Source: Filomicrobium sp.
GTDB taxonomy: Bacteria > Pseudomonadota > Alphaproteobacteria > Rhizobiales > Hyphomicrobiaceae
Direction: 5' to 3'
NCBI GenBank assembly: GCA_017792465.1
Contig: CP051234.1
Location: 1,180,606 to 1,244,605, forward strand
Length of the DNA stretch: 64,000 nt
In this document: piece by piece, positions 27,039 to 36,049 of the stretch
Numbering within the stretch: position 1 is the stretch's first letter
Layout: the number at the start of each line of letters is the position of its first letter
The notes under the pieces: model-generated
Seen by the model: only the letters and a program-made list of their open reading frames with translations
Databases searched by the model: none
Told to the model about the DNA's origin: nothing
Position numbers and translations under genes: made by a program

Positions 27039-28178
27039 TCATTGTTGATTCTTTTCGATTGTCGGATTTGTGTTTGTCGGCTTCCCGACGCTCCTGACAA
27101 ACGCGTGACGGGCGAGCGCCAACTGCTTTGTCGGTTCCACCACAATGACGTTTGTCGGGGTCACGTGGAACTTCACGCGCTTGGCCATTCCTGGCGTGAG
27201 ATAGACCTTGCCTTTGCCATCGATGAGGAGCGCCAAATCGACATTCATACGTTCGGCGATCCGGCTCCAGTCTTTTACCCCGGCGACCGACAACGCTGTC
27301 GCTGCAGCGTCGGCGCGCGTGCCAACGGTGTGCAGAACGCTCGCGGAGACGATGTCGGTGACCGGACGGCCGGTGCGCGGATCGATGATGTGGGAAAAGC
27401 GCTCGCCGTCGTACTCGAGATACCTCTCATAATTGCCGGAGGTATAGAGCGCTTCGCCGGGGCGCATCTCGACGGAAGCGACAGCCTGCCAGCCGAATGG
27501 ATCGCGGATTGCGACGTTCCAGGGGCGGGCGGCGTATTTGCCTAGGACGTTGAGATCGCCGCCGGCGTTGAGAACCGCATTCTCGATGCCGCGGCGTTTC
27601 AGGATATCGGCGGCCAGATCTAGAGCGGCGCCTTTTGCGACACCGCCAAGGTCGATGCGGACAGCCTTGTTGCTGGATCGAATAGTGCTGCCATCGATCG
27701 TCAAATCGGCAAGGCGCGGACGTGCGGCAACCCAAGTGGCAATCGTGTCGGCTGACGGTGGCTTACCGCTTGGCGGCTCGTCAGCATGGAAGCCCCAGGC
27801 TGCGATCACGCCGCCGATTGCCGGTTCGAACAACTCTTCGCTTTCCTTCGACAGGTTCTGCGCGGTTTTGAGCAGGTTTGCCAATTCGGGGCTGACTTCG
27901 ATTTGCTTGCCGCGCGCAATCGCCTGGTTTACCGCGCCCAATTCGCCACCCTGATGCCAGGCGTGCCAGGCGACATGCACGCGTTCGAACTCGCGCGAGA
28001 TTTCGGCGACGGCGGCGCGCGCAGATTCGGCCGGCTCGCCGCGGATCTCGATTTCGACAAGCGTTCCAAATACGTAGAGCGTCTCGCGATAGTCTTCGTT
28101 GTGGTTTGGCGCGCGAAGAAATGACAAGCCGAACAGCGCTAACAAGCAGGCGGCTAGAATGAATGGGCGCTGGTACAT
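27039..28178 (-). CDS. apbE: ApbE, FAD:protein FMN transferase
   Basis: A protein of about 379 aa that attaches FMN covalently to threonine or serine of Rnf/Nqr-type subunits. A hydrophobic N-terminal segment (FILAACLLALFGLSFL) points to export and membrane anchoring. ApbE motifs include YETLYVFGTL-type start, RIDLGGVAKGAALD and the FSHIIDPRTGRPV site. AGGAG lies 8 bases before ATG 28178; ATG 28184 is an alternative. It closes the modABC stretch, and its likely substrates RnfG and RnfD are encoded 26-30 kb away in the same island. Confidence 0.92.
   Translation of the reverse strand: MYQRPFILAACLLALFGLSFLRAPNHNEDYRETLYVFGTLVEIEIRGEPAESARAAVAEISREFERVHVAWHAWHQGGELGAVNQAIARGKQIEVSPELANLLKTAQNLSKESEELFEPAIGGVIAAWGFHADEPPSGKPPSADTIATWVAARPRLADLTIDGSTIRSSNKAVRIDLGGVAKGAALDLAADILKRRGIENAVLNAGGDLNVLGKYAARPWNVAIRDPFGWQAVASVEMRPGEALYTSGNYERYLEYDGERFSHIIDPRTGRPVTDIVSASVLHTVGTRADAAATALSVAGVKDWSRIAERMNVDLALLIDGKGKVYLTPGMAKRVKFHVTPTNVIVVEPTKQLALARHAFVRSVGKPTNTNPTIEKNQQ
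27129..27144 (-). promoter_or_regulatory. NifA upstream activator sequence of iscA-nifUS, inside apbE
   Basis: TGT-CGGTTCCACC-ACA is a perfect TGT-N10-ACA site 117 bp upstream of the iscA -24 element. It lies within the last codons of apbE. Confidence 0.65.
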
Positions 28179-28197
28179 GCTCATTGCTCCTGCTTAC

Positions 28198-29334
28198 TCA
28201 AACGACGCTTGTTGAGTGCGCTTCATGCTCGCGCAGCGTGCTCAACGGTGGACAAGGCGACGTGCTGGCACGTTGCGAAAGCTGAGTGCCGGCTAGAGAC
28301 GTGCCCTCGCCCAGCGGCTTCACGTACTGCGCCGGCAAGTGGACCGTGATCGTTTCGCCTGCGGCCGGCAGCGGCGTATTCCAGGGCCGGTGGATGTAGA
28401 GCATCGAATTGTCAGCCAGTCGGCATTGCAGTTCGCGAACCGCCCCCATTTCGCGACACCTGACGGCTTTTGCTTGCAGGGCGCAGTCGGGAACAAGACC
28501 GGGTCCGAGACCAATGTGCTCGGCGCGAATGCCGAGCCATTTGGCGCTCAGCGGAACGCCGCTGAGACCGAGTTGGCCCCATGGTCCGGCGACACAGCCC
28601 GCATTCCATGAGCTAACGGGCAACAGGTTGCGCCACCCCAGGACGCAGGCTGCCGCGTATTCGCCTGGATCGTTGAAGATCTCGTGCGCGGCGCCAAATC
28701 GTGCGAGACGTCCAGCCGTCATCACACCGATCCAGTCGCCCACCTGGCGGGCTTCATCGAGATCGTGTGTGACCAGAATTGCCGGCTTCTTGACGGCCGC
28801 GACAAGGCCCATCAACTGGGCGCGAAGGTTTTGGCGCAGGTGGGCATCGACGGCCGAAAAGGGCTCATCGAGAAGCAGGAGATCCGGATCGGTCGCCAGC
28901 GTTCTGGCCAATGCGACGCGCTGGCGCTGACCGCCAGACAATTGCGCCGGATATCGGTCGGCCAGGCCGCCAAGATCGAGGCGTTCGATCCAGGTGTCGG
29001 CGGTTCTTTCCCGGTCGCTCTTGGCAACTCCGAAACCGATGTTCTGGGCCACCGTCATGTTCTGGAAGAGCGCGTAGTCCTGGAAGACGATGCCGACTTT
29101 GCGTTTGCGGACAGGAATGTCGATGCCTTGGTGATGGTCGAACCACGTTTGTGGACCAAGGCTGACGCTGCCGGTCTTCGGGTTTTCCAGCCCGGCGATC
29201 AGGCGCATCAATGTTGTCTTGCCGCTACCGGACGGGCCGAGCAAAACGGTGATCCCTTCGCCCGGGATCTGCGCGTTGACCGCGAGGGAAAAGGCGGCGC
29301 GCTCGAATTCAACGTCGACGTCTAGCGGGTTCAT
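28198..29334 (-). CDS. modC: ModC, molybdate ABC transporter ATPase
   Basis: A 378-aa ATP-binding subunit. Walker A is GPSGSGKTTLMR, the signature is LSGGQRQRVALART, Walker B is LLLLDEPFSAVD, and a C-terminal molybdate-binding (MOP/TOBE) domain occupies roughly 290-350. The start overlaps the modB stop (ATGA). Placement after fdxB and nifX genes ties molybdenum uptake to nitrogenase synthesis. Confidence 0.96.
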   Translation of the reverse strand: MNPLDVDVEFERAAFSLAVNAQIPGEGITVLLGPSGSGKTTLMRLIAGLENPKTGSVSLGPQTWFDHHQGIDIPVRKRKVGIVFQDYALFQNMTVAQNIGFGVAKSDRERTADTWIERLDLGGLADRYPAQLSGGQRQRVALARTLATDPDLLLLDEPFSAVDAHLRQNLRAQLMGLVAAVKKPAILVTHDLDEARQVGDWIGVMTAGRLARFGAAHEIFNDPGEYAAACVLGWRNLLPVSSWNAGCVAGPWGQLGLSGVPLSAKWLGIRAEHIGLGPGLVPDCALQAKAVRCREMGAVRELQCRLADNSMLYIHRPWNTPLPAAGETITVHLPAQYVKPLGEGTSLAGTQLSQRASTSPCPPLSTLREHEAHSTSVV

Positions 29335-30023
29335 GCGATGAGCGCCTCCCGCTTGCCGCCGTTGGCGCCATAGACAATGAGCAGGACGACGAAGGAAAAC
29401 GCCAGGAGCACCATCGACAGAAGGTGGGCGGCTTCGTATTCGATGCTCTCGACATGCTCGTAGATGGCGATCGAGATCACCTGTGTTTCGCCTGGGATAT
29501 TGCCGCCAACCATCAACACGACGCCGAACTCTCCGACCGTGTGGGCGAAGCCCAAGACACTTGCCACAATCAGGCTGCGGCGCATGTTGGGCAGGACCAC
29601 TTCCAGGAAGGTGCGCAGATGGGTCGCGCCAAGCGAAAGAGCGGCTTCGATCGTGCGCTTATCGATGCTCTCGAATCCGGCCTGCAGCGGCTGGACGACG
29701 AAGGGCAGGGAATAGATGCACGACGCGATGACGAGACCGGAGAATGTGAAGACTAACGGCTCGCCGGTCGCCGACTGCCAAGCTTCGCCGATCAAGCTGC
29801 CCTTGCCGAGGAAAACAAGAAGATAAAAACCCAGAACGCTTGGCGGCAGGACCAGCGGCAGCGCCGTTAAAGTTTCGACGACGCCACGGAACGGACTCTT
29901 CGTGTTCGCCAGCCACCATGCGAGCGGCAATCCAAGGATCATCAGGACGGCGAGTGTCATACTTGCGAGTTGCAACGTGAGAAAAATGGGTTCGGTGTCG
30001 AATGTCGCAAGCGCCTCAAGCAT
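29331..30023 (-). CDS. modB: ModB, molybdate ABC transporter permease
   Basis: A 230-aa inner-membrane permease with about five hydrophobic helices. The EAA loop reads EAALSLGATHLRTFLEVVLPNMRRSL and the N-terminus has LTLQLASMTLAVLMILGLPLAWWLA. It pairs with ModA and ModC. The start lies 4 bp after the modA stop. Confidence 0.96.
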   Translation of the reverse strand: MLEALATFDTEPIFLTLQLASMTLAVLMILGLPLAWWLANTKSPFRGVVETLTALPLVLPPSVLGFYLLVFLGKGSLIGEAWQSATGEPLVFTFSGLVIASCIYSLPFVVQPLQAGFESIDKRTIEAALSLGATHLRTFLEVVLPNMRRSLIVASVLGFAHTVGEFGVVLMVGGNIPGETQVISIAIYEHVESIEYEAAHLLSMVLLAFSFVVLLIVYGANGGKREALIA

Positions 30024-30026
30024 GAC

Positions 30027-30827
30027 CTACTCCACCATGTAACCGTATTCGACAATGAGTTTGCGAATGGGTTCGGTTTTCAAGAAGGCCAGGAATTCGG
30101 CGGCTGCCTTGTTGGTTTCGCCGGTTTTCAAAAGGACGGCGGCCTGGGCGATTTTAGAGTGCTGATCGGCCGGCACGATCCAGCTACTGCCTTTGTCGTC
30201 TTCGTCGGCCAGCGCAATTTGCGAATAGGCGAAGAAGGACAGCTCGACGTTGCCGATGACGGCGAACTGGTGCGCTTGTGAGACCGTTTCGCACTTGATG
30301 AGCTTCGGCTCAGCCGCGCTTGTCACACCCAGCTTTTCCATGGTTTCGACGGCGGCTTTTCCGTATGGCGCGAGTTTCGGGTTAGCCAATGCGATGTGCT
30401 CAAACTTGGCGTCTAGGAGCATCTTCTTGGGATCGACGCCTTTTTGGTGCGACCACAAAACCAGTTGGCCGACCGCGTAGACAAACAGGCTTCCCGGAAC
30501 GATATCGCCTTCCGTTTCCAAGCGCTTCGGCTCGCGGGAATTGGCCGCCAGGAACGCATCGAACGGCGCGCCCTTCTTGATCTGCGCATAGAGCTTGCCT
30601 GTCGAGCCTGCGCTGATCTTGACGGCGTTGCCGGTCTCCTCTTCGAACTTCTTTGCGATGACCCGGATGGGTTTCAAGAAGTTCGCCGCAACCGCCAGCT
30701 TGATGTCCTCGGCTAGGGCCGTGCGTTCCCCCGTGGCCAGGAGACAAATGGCGATCATGCCCGTCGCCATCTGCCGCAGAAACGGGCCGGTCCGGCGGGT
30801 GCGGTTTTCAAGCGTCGGGATGATCAT
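30027..30827 (-). CDS. modA: ModA, periplasmic molybdate-binding protein
   Basis: A protein of about 267 aa with a signal peptide (basic NRTRRTGPFLRQ, hydrophobic MATGMIAICLLATG, then TALAED). The mature start IKLAVAANFLKPIRVIAKKFEEETG is typical of ModA. Other family stretches are ISAGSTGKLYAQIKKGAPFDAFLAAN and LIVEYGYMVE. ATG at 30827 follows an AAGGA site and gives a normal signal peptide; a TTG further upstream is less likely. Confidence 0.95.
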   Translation of the reverse strand: MIIPTLENRTRRTGPFLRQMATGMIAICLLATGERTALAEDIKLAVAANFLKPIRVIAKKFEEETGNAVKISAGSTGKLYAQIKKGAPFDAFLAANSREPKRLETEGDIVPGSLFVYAVGQLVLWSHQKGVDPKKMLLDAKFEHIALANPKLAPYGKAAVETMEKLGVTSAAEPKLIKCETVSQAHQFAVIGNVELSFFAYSQIALADEDDKGSSWIVPADQHSKIAQAAVLLKTGETNKAAAEFLAFLKTEPIRKLIVEYGYMVE

Positions 30828-30879
30828 CAAGGCGGTTGTCCTTTGTTCGATCGGCTGGCTGTGGCCAGGCGTCAGCAAC

Positions 30880-31194
30880 TCAGCCCGCGACCGGCGCGGT
30901 GCCGTGGGTCATGCAGTCTTTCGGGCAAACGCGCGAACAGGCTTCGCAGCCGATGCAGTCCAGCGCGTTTTTCAGCGACATGACCATGCTGGTGTCGTCG
31001 GAGAAGCCGTCGTCATCATCATCGTCTTCGTCGAAATCCTCATCCGATTCCTCGCGTTCGATGAGTTCGAAGACGTCGCGGGAACACACCTTGTAACAGC
31101 GGCCGCAACCGATGCAGTTGGTCTGATCCAATTCGAGGACGAACTTGGGAACGTAAGCTTCTCCGCCGCGCGTCAGTCCGGTGATTTCCGACAT
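30880..31194 (-). CDS. fdxB: Nif-specific ferredoxin III with acidic insertion
   Basis: A 104-aa 2[4Fe-4S] ferredoxin of the FdxB/ferredoxin III family. First cluster motif is CIGCGRCYKVCSRDVF and the second is CIGCEACSRVCPKDC. Between them lies a very acidic loop with eight aspartates in a short run (EDFDEDDDDDDGFSDD). ATG at 31194 (MSEITGLTRG) is chosen. It follows the DUF683 gene and precedes modA, and probably donates electrons to nitrogenase or its cofactor machinery. Confidence 0.94.
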   Translation of the reverse strand: MSEITGLTRGGEAYVPKFVLELDQTNCIGCGRCYKVCSRDVFELIEREESDEDFDEDDDDDDGFSDDTSMVMSLKNALDCIGCEACSRVCPKDCMTHGTAPVAG

Positions 31195-31247
31195 TGTGCT
31201 TCTCCTCAAAAAGGGGTGAGCGGTTACGGTCTTGGCGCCGGACAGGC

Positions 31248-31466
31248 TCAGACGGCGTTCTCATTGGTCACTTCAGACAATTGCTTTTCGGCATCCGCCC
31301 AGGCTTTGCAGGCCTCATAGGTGGCGTTGGCGATGCCTGGAATTTCTTCGTAGGCAGCCGGCAGGCGGTCTTCTACGAGGTCGTGCAATTCGCCCGCTTT
31401 TTCGCTGGCGATACGTTTCAGCTTCTTGACGGACTTTTGGAGCGCCTTGAGTTCTTCCTCGTTCAT
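31248..31466 (-). CDS. DUF683/CCE_0567 family nif protein
   Basis: A 72-aa, mainly helical protein (MNEEELKALQKSVKKLKRIASEKAGELHDLVED). The family is nif-linked, and the cyanobacterial member CCE_0567 was described as a small metal-binding protein. It lies between the DUF269 protein and fdxB, its usual place in proteobacterial nif operons. The exact role is unknown. Confidence 0.9.
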   Translation of the reverse strand: MNEEELKALQKSVKKLKRIASEKAGELHDLVEDRLPAAYEEIPGIANATYEACKAWADAEKQLSEVTNENAV

Positions 31467-31545
31467 GGCTCAGTTCCCTTCAATTCTGCATTTCTGGTAA
31501 CACTGGGGGATGGCAGTCCGGCTCTGGCAGCCGGGCTTCAAGACC

Positions 31546-32019
31546 TTAAAGTTCGGCGACCGGGCGATGCGCTTCGATCAAGGCGACGGCCTTCTCGACC
31601 AGCTTTTCGACTTCCTCTTTCAGCTTTTCCAGCGTTGGAAAGCCGAACCGGTGGACGTCGCGAAGTGTCCGGTCGACGACGATGAGCTTGCCGACAATGA
31701 TGATCGCGCGGCCGAAACCTTCGTGGGTGAGATTGACCATCGGCACGGCCATCAAGCCGACGCGCTTTTCGACCAAGACGGAGATGGCGTTGTAATAAGC
31801 CTTGAGGCGCGCCAGCGTGATTTCATCGGGATCGCCAACGATCGGGATTTCACGCTTACGCTCCTTGGTCAGGATGTAGGGGTCGATGATCTCGGCGCTG
31901 TCCATATTGTCGTAAATGCCGTAGGTATCGATTGCGCGCATTTGACGGACGATTTCTGCGGCGACTTCGCTTGCAAGCGCCGGGTCTGCCTTGTCGATTT
32001 GCAAAACTTCAGATGTCAT
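31546..32019 (-). CDS. NifX-associated protein, DUF269
   Basis: A 157-aa protein of the NifX-associated DUF269 family, conserved next to nifX in molybdenum diazotrophs. Characteristic stretches are WGIYD-like YGIYDNMDSAEIIDPYILTKERKREIPIVGDPD and the terminal EKLKEEVEKLVEKAVALIEAHP-type helix. ATG at 32019 overlaps the rseC stop. Function is not established; a cofactor-maturation role is usually assumed. Confidence 0.93.
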   Translation of the reverse strand: MTSEVLQIDKADPALASEVAAEIVRQMRAIDTYGIYDNMDSAEIIDPYILTKERKREIPIVGDPDEITLARLKAYYNAISVLVEKRVGLMAVPMVNLTHEGFGRAIIIVGKLIVVDRTLRDVHRFGFPTLEKLKEEVEKLVEKAVALIEAHRPVAEL

Positions 32020-32573
32020 TGTCTGTTTCCATTCTCGGTAGAAATGTAAGGGAAGGCACCGCCAGCTTGGCCGGCGGCCACATGGCTTGCGTGCCCGGTT
32101 TCCTGGAGGCTTTCGACGGCGAGTGTTGATAGCCCGCGGCTTTGTCGTTCGTTGCGGCGAAGCGGCAGGTAGGACAAGGCGAGTGCAGCGATTGACAGTC
32201 CGGCTGTCGCCATGTCTCCCAGACCCGCCAGCGTCGCCAGACACGCCGTGACAACGAGCGCGGCGGTCGGCAGGAGGTAGGCCAGCATCGTCAGTTGCAG
32301 GAATTCTCCGCCGGAAATCGAGACGACAACATCGTCACCGACGGCGGCGTCCCGATGCGCTGGAACGCAAAGCTGCGGCGGCGCCAGGTTCAAGATTTCG
32401 GCGACGGCGTTGACGCTGCAGCCCGCCTTAGCCGAACAGCTTGAACATGAAGACGCGCGCTCGCCTTTCAGCAACGTCCAGCCATCGCGGACTTCGGCCA
32501 CCCGCATTCGGCTCTTCAAGACGCGATCGTGCTGAAGCGCTGCTGAGGGCAGCTGGAGATCAAGCTCACTCAT
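32016..32573 (-). CDS. rseC: RseC-like membrane protein within nif operon
   Basis: A 185-aa protein of the RseC (SoxR-reducing system) family. The N-terminal cytoplasmic part has the cysteine cluster SSCSSCSAKAGCSVN, followed by two adjacent membrane helices (LTMLAYLLPTAALVVTACLATLAG and MATAGLSIAALALSYLPL). RseC works with Rsx/Rnf complexes in Escherichia coli. Here it overlaps nifX by 8 bp and the DUF269 gene by 4 bp, so it is translated with FeMo-cofactor genes rather than with rnf. ATG at 32573 is used. Confidence 0.85.
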   Translation of the reverse strand: MSELDLQLPSAALQHDRVLKSRMRVAEVRDGWTLLKGERASSCSSCSAKAGCSVNAVAEILNLAPPQLCVPAHRDAAVGDDVVVSISGGEFLQLTMLAYLLPTAALVVTACLATLAGLGDMATAGLSIAALALSYLPLRRNERQSRGLSTLAVESLQETGHASHVAAGQAGGAFPYISTENGNRQ

Positions 32574-33045
32574 CCCAGCCCTCTTCTTCCATCGCGTCGA
32601 AACGGTTGTCGTCTTTGCTTCCGGCAAACGCCGACGCGATCCAGGCTGGCGGCTGGGGTGCGTCCATCTGCTCTTGTATGGCGGCGATGACGAGCGCGAT
32701 TGGCGTGCCGCGGTCTGCCTTCTGGGCGTGGATGCCTTTGGCGCGCAATTGCCCGACCGCGGAAGCACCGATCGCTTGCACGTAAACCGCATGGCAACCG
32801 CGCAACGCTTCGATGCGGGCGGCCAGCTTGCCTTCGTTGCCGTCCTGCAATTCCGGTGGGAATTCAATCACTTCGACGAAGCGGCTGCCGCCGGTTGAAA
32901 CGGCGTAGGCGACGAACGAGGTGCCGGAGCCGAAGTGCTGGTCGACGTTCTTGCGATCGCTGGACGCAAACGCAATGCGCAGCTCTTGTTCGGGCTCGTC
33001 GGGAAACGTGCTGTCGTGCACGATGGCGAGGCGACGTGCGAGCAT
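32566..33045 (-). CDS. nifX: NifX, FeMo-cofactor precursor carrier
   Basis: A 159-aa carrier that binds NifB-co and the VK-cluster. The NifX domain shows LRIAFASSDRKNVDQHFGSGTSFVAYAV and CHAVYVQAIGASAVGQLRAKGIH. An AAGGAGG site precedes the ATG. It directly follows the nifEN fusion gene, consistent with handover to NifEN. Confidence 0.95.
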   Translation of the reverse strand: MLARRLAIVHDSTFPDEPEQELRIAFASSDRKNVDQHFGSGTSFVAYAVSTGGSRFVEVIEFPPELQDGNEGKLAARIEALRGCHAVYVQAIGASAVGQLRAKGIHAQKADRGTPIALVIAAIQEQMDAPQPPAWIASAFAGSKDDNRFDAMEEEGWDE

Positions 33046-33058
33046 GGCGGTGTCCTCC

Positions 33059-35857
33059 TTATTCGGCGGCTATGGCCGTTTCGGGCGTTGCGTAGATGGA
33101 GGTGTATGGGTCGATCTCGCCGCGTTCGAGATGCGCGAGTTCGTTGGCGATATCGAAGAGCGCCTGCTGCGCGCCGCGGTAGCCGACCCAGGTGCGGCGG
33201 AAGCCGCCGATCAAATCGTATTGCGGGAAGCCGGCGCGCAGGACCGGGAGGCCAAGGCGTTTGGCTGAGTCAACGACATGCGAGTTGCCGATCACCATTT
33301 CGGCCTTGCCGTCACGGGCCAGCTGTTCGAGATCCTCCAGATCGCCGAGCTTAACGAGCGGCGCGTTGACCCGGGTCAGCACCGGTGCACTGCTGGGCGC
33401 GACGGCGGCGACCGTTTCGGCGCCCATCTCGGCGAGGAAATCGGAAAAGCCTTTGAGCAGATCAGGATCGTTGGCGAGCGCGAAACGTGTTGTCGTCACC
33501 GAGAAATGGCAATCGAGCATGGCATCGAGCAACTGCAAGCGCTGGCGTTCCATCCATTTCGGCACGGGCTGCTTTGATGCTTCGGCGAGCGCCGCGATGA
33601 GCGCATCGGTTCCGCCGAGCCCCATTACGTGATCGATACTGAAGGTCGGCACACCGGTGCGTTCTTCGAGAAGTTCTGCCGCGCGGCTTAAGGAATCTCC
33701 GATCACCAGGGTTGCTGTTGCAGCTCCCATGGTTTCCAGGAGATGCGTTCTGGTGCCGCCAATCGTCAAGGCGTTGAAGTCCTGATCGGTCAAGCGGCCA
33801 TCAAGCGAGTCTGACAAGTCCGGAACGACGAATGGGACGAGACCAAACGCTTCGACGTATGTTTTGATTTCGTCGATGTCGCCGGGCGTGAGAGCCGACC
33901 CGGCCAGGATGTTCAATTGCTGGGTCGGTTTGATTTCGCCGGCAGCGCGGGCTTCGGAGGTGTCGGGGACCAGTTCATCGATGATGGCATGGACGGCGGC
34001 GGCGAAGCCCGTTTCCAGGCAGCCTTTATAGTCGGGAGTCGACACATGGACGACGGTCGTCGCGTCATATTCCGGGTGCTTGTCGCGGAATTCCTTGAGG
34101 CTGCGTTCGACGTAGCTGCCTTGCGTCTCCGCCAGACCGGTGGTCGGCAGCCCGATGATTTGCGGGGCGGATTTTTTACAGATTGCCGCCAAGCCGTCGA
34201 CGACGTTTTCTTCTGCGCCCATCACCGTCGAGACCTGGTCCATGGCTGTGGTTTGCAGCGGGATCGGTTCGCGGAAGTGGCGGACAAAGAAAACCTTGCC
34301 GAAGGCGGTGCAGCCCTGGCTGCCATGCAGCATCGGCATCGACTTATGGAAACCGAGAAAGGCTAGGGCGGCGCCGATCGTCTGGCTGGATTTCAAAGGA
34401 CTGACCGACAGCGCCTTGTTGCGCTTGACGACCGGTGTCGGCTGGATTTCGGTCGTCGCCAGCTGTGAAGCTGATGCGCCATCTTCGTGCCAAGGGCCTT
34501 TCGATCTTGCCGCCGGCCAGACCGGTGAGTTGATCGTGAGCGACAGCTGGCGGGCCAGTTCGATCATGCCCTGATAACCGGCATAGCCGAAGTCGCGCTC
34601 CTGGTTGATGTCGAGGAACGGCACGCGGGCTTTGAGCGCGGTGTACATATTGCGACCGCCAGCGATCAATAGATCGGCGCGCTGGTCTGCGATCGTATCG
34701 AGGAGCGCGCGCGGGCTGCCGTCTTCCAGCATCTTGGCGTCTTCGCCCATCAGCTCACGGATACGCGCTTTATCTTCTTCGGTGGACTTTTTGGTGCCGG
34801 TTGCGACGACATCCATGCCGAGATCTTGAAGGGCCGCAATCACCGACCAGGATTTGACGCCGCCGGTATAGAGCAATGCACGCTTTCCGGTGAGCTTTGA
34901 GCGCCAGGGCTCCAATTCGTCGGAGATCCGCTGTTCTTCGCGCGCGATCAAGGCCTCTGTGCGGGCGATGAGGTCTTCGTCACCGATGATCCTGGCAAAG
35001 TTGCGCAAGGCATCGGAAACATCGCCGACCCCGTAGAAGCTGCCTTCAAACCAAGGCGTTCCGTAGGTCTCTTGCAGTTTGCGGGCGACGTTGATCATGG
35101 CCTTGGAGCAGACCATCATGTTGACGTCGGCGTGGTGCATGGCCTGCACCTGATGGAAGCGGGCGTCTCCCGACAGCGTGCAGATGACGCGCAAGCCCAG
35201 TTCATCAAGCAACGGAAGGACGTGCCAGAGTTCGCCGGCAATGTTGTATTCGCCGATCAGGTTGACGTTGTAGGTCTTGATGCCGGGGCGCAGGTTCGAG
35301 GTGTTGGCCTTTGGCAAATCTCCTGTGCCGACAACGTACTTCACCATCGCCTCGCCGGCGATGCGGTTGCCGAGGTTCTTGGTTCCGTAGAAGCCGGCGG
35401 CATCGACAGGTACGACCGGCACACCCCATTTCTCGGTTGCCGCCTTGCAGACGGCTTCGAGATCGTCTCCGACGAGCGCCGGCACGCAGGTGTTGTAGAT
35501 AAAGACGGCTGCGGGATCGTGCGTCTCGACGGCCTGCTTGATGGAGTGGAACAGGCGCTTTTCGCTGCGCCCCATGATGACGTCTTGTTCGGTGAGGTCG
35601 GTCGTCATGCCGATGCGGTAGAGCATCGGGCCAGACGAACGCGTTCCGCGGTTATCCCAGGACGATCCGGCGCAGGCGATGGGCCCGTGGACGATATGGG
35701 CAACATCGGCAATCGGGAGAAGCGCGATCTGTGCGCCATCGAACGCGCAACCACCGGCACTGGCGCCAGGCTTGGGTCTTGCACAACCGGATTTGGATTT
35801 CGCGTTGTGACCACAGGCTGGTTCGTCCAATAGCGCGGCAATTTCGCTCGACTTCAT
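33059..35857 (-). CDS. nifEN: NifEN fusion, FeMo-cofactor scaffold
   Basis: A single 932-aa polypeptide containing both NifE and NifN. NifE covers 1-459, with cysteines at 37, 62, 124 and 250, the positions known for Azotobacter NifE. A linker of about 17 residues (460-476, rich in Ala, Ser, Thr and Pro) leads into NifN, which begins with [16 protein letters not shown] and has its ligand cysteine in HGSQGC (516). No stop or restart occurs at the junction. NifEN converts the NifB-co-derived cluster to FeMo-co with Mo and homocitrate. The gene has its own sigma-54 promoter. A 1:1 NifE:NifN ratio is forced by the fusion. Confidence 0.97.
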   Translation of the reverse strand: MKSSEIAALLDEPACGHNAKSKSGCARPKPGASAGGCAFDGAQIALLPIADVAHIVHGPIACAGSSWDNRGTRSSGPMLYRIGMTTDLTEQDVIMGRSEKRLFHSIKQAVETHDPAAVFIYNTCVPALVGDDLEAVCKAATEKWGVPVVPVDAAGFYGTKNLGNRIAGEAMVKYVVGTGDLPKANTSNLRPGIKTYNVNLIGEYNIAGELWHVLPLLDELGLRVICTLSGDARFHQVQAMHHADVNMMVCSKAMINVARKLQETYGTPWFEGSFYGVGDVSDALRNFARIIGDEDLIARTEALIAREEQRISDELEPWRSKLTGKRALLYTGGVKSWSVIAALQDLGMDVVATGTKKSTEEDKARIRELMGEDAKMLEDGSPRALLDTIADQRADLLIAGGRNMYTALKARVPFLDINQERDFGYAGYQGMIELARQLSLTINSPVWPAARSKGPWHEDGASASQLATTEIQPTPVVKRNKALSVSPLKSSQTIGAALAFLGFHKSMPMLHGSQGCTAFGKVFFVRHFREPIPLQTTAMDQVSTVMGAEENVVDGLAAICKKSAPQIIGLPTTGLAETQGSYVERSLKEFRDKHPEYDATTVVHVSTPDYKGCLETGFAAAVHAIIDELVPDTSEARAAGEIKPTQQLNILAGSALTPGDIDEIKTYVEAFGLVPFVVPDLSDSLDGRLTDQDFNALTIGGTRTHLLETMGAATATLVIGDSLSRAAELLEERTGVPTFSIDHVMGLGGTDALIAALAEASKQPVPKWMERQRLQLLDAMLDCHFSVTTTRFALANDPDLLKGFSDFLAEMGAETVAAVAPSSAPVLTRVNAPLVKLGDLEDLEQLARDGKAEMVIGNSHVVDSAKRLGLPVLRAGFPQYDLIGGFRRTWVGYRGAQQALFDIANELAHLERGEIDPYTSIYATPETAIAAE

Positions 35858-35926
35858 GGCAGATCTCCTGAAGGCGACACGCTGTTACACTCAACGTCGT
35901 GTCTGGCGGAAGATAACCATGACTTA

Positions 35927-35941
35927 GCAAGCCACATGCCA
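35927..35941 (-). promoter_or_regulatory. Sigma-54 promoter of nifEN operon
   Basis: The minus strand reads TGGCATGTGGCTTGC, a strong -24/-12 element 70 bp upstream of the nifEN start. Confidence 0.85.
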
Positions 35942-35985
35942 GCCGTTAACGCATTGTAAATGCGCGCTTTTCAAGCCCACCGCAT

Positions 35986-36001
35986 TGTCGCAAACCTCAC
36001 A
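35986..36001 (-). promoter_or_regulatory. NifA upstream activator sequence of nifEN
   Basis: TGT-CGCAAACCTC-ACA is a perfect site only 45 bp upstream of the -24 element, closer than usual but workable with IHF-independent contact. Confidence 0.65.
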
Positions 36002-36049
36002 ACGACAACATCGTGAAGCGCAAAGCCGGTTGCTTGTAACCGGCGTTCT

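Noticed and set aside
27069-27090. TGT-N10-ACG near the iscA promoter
   Set aside because: One half-site base is wrong and a perfect site exists at 27129-27144.
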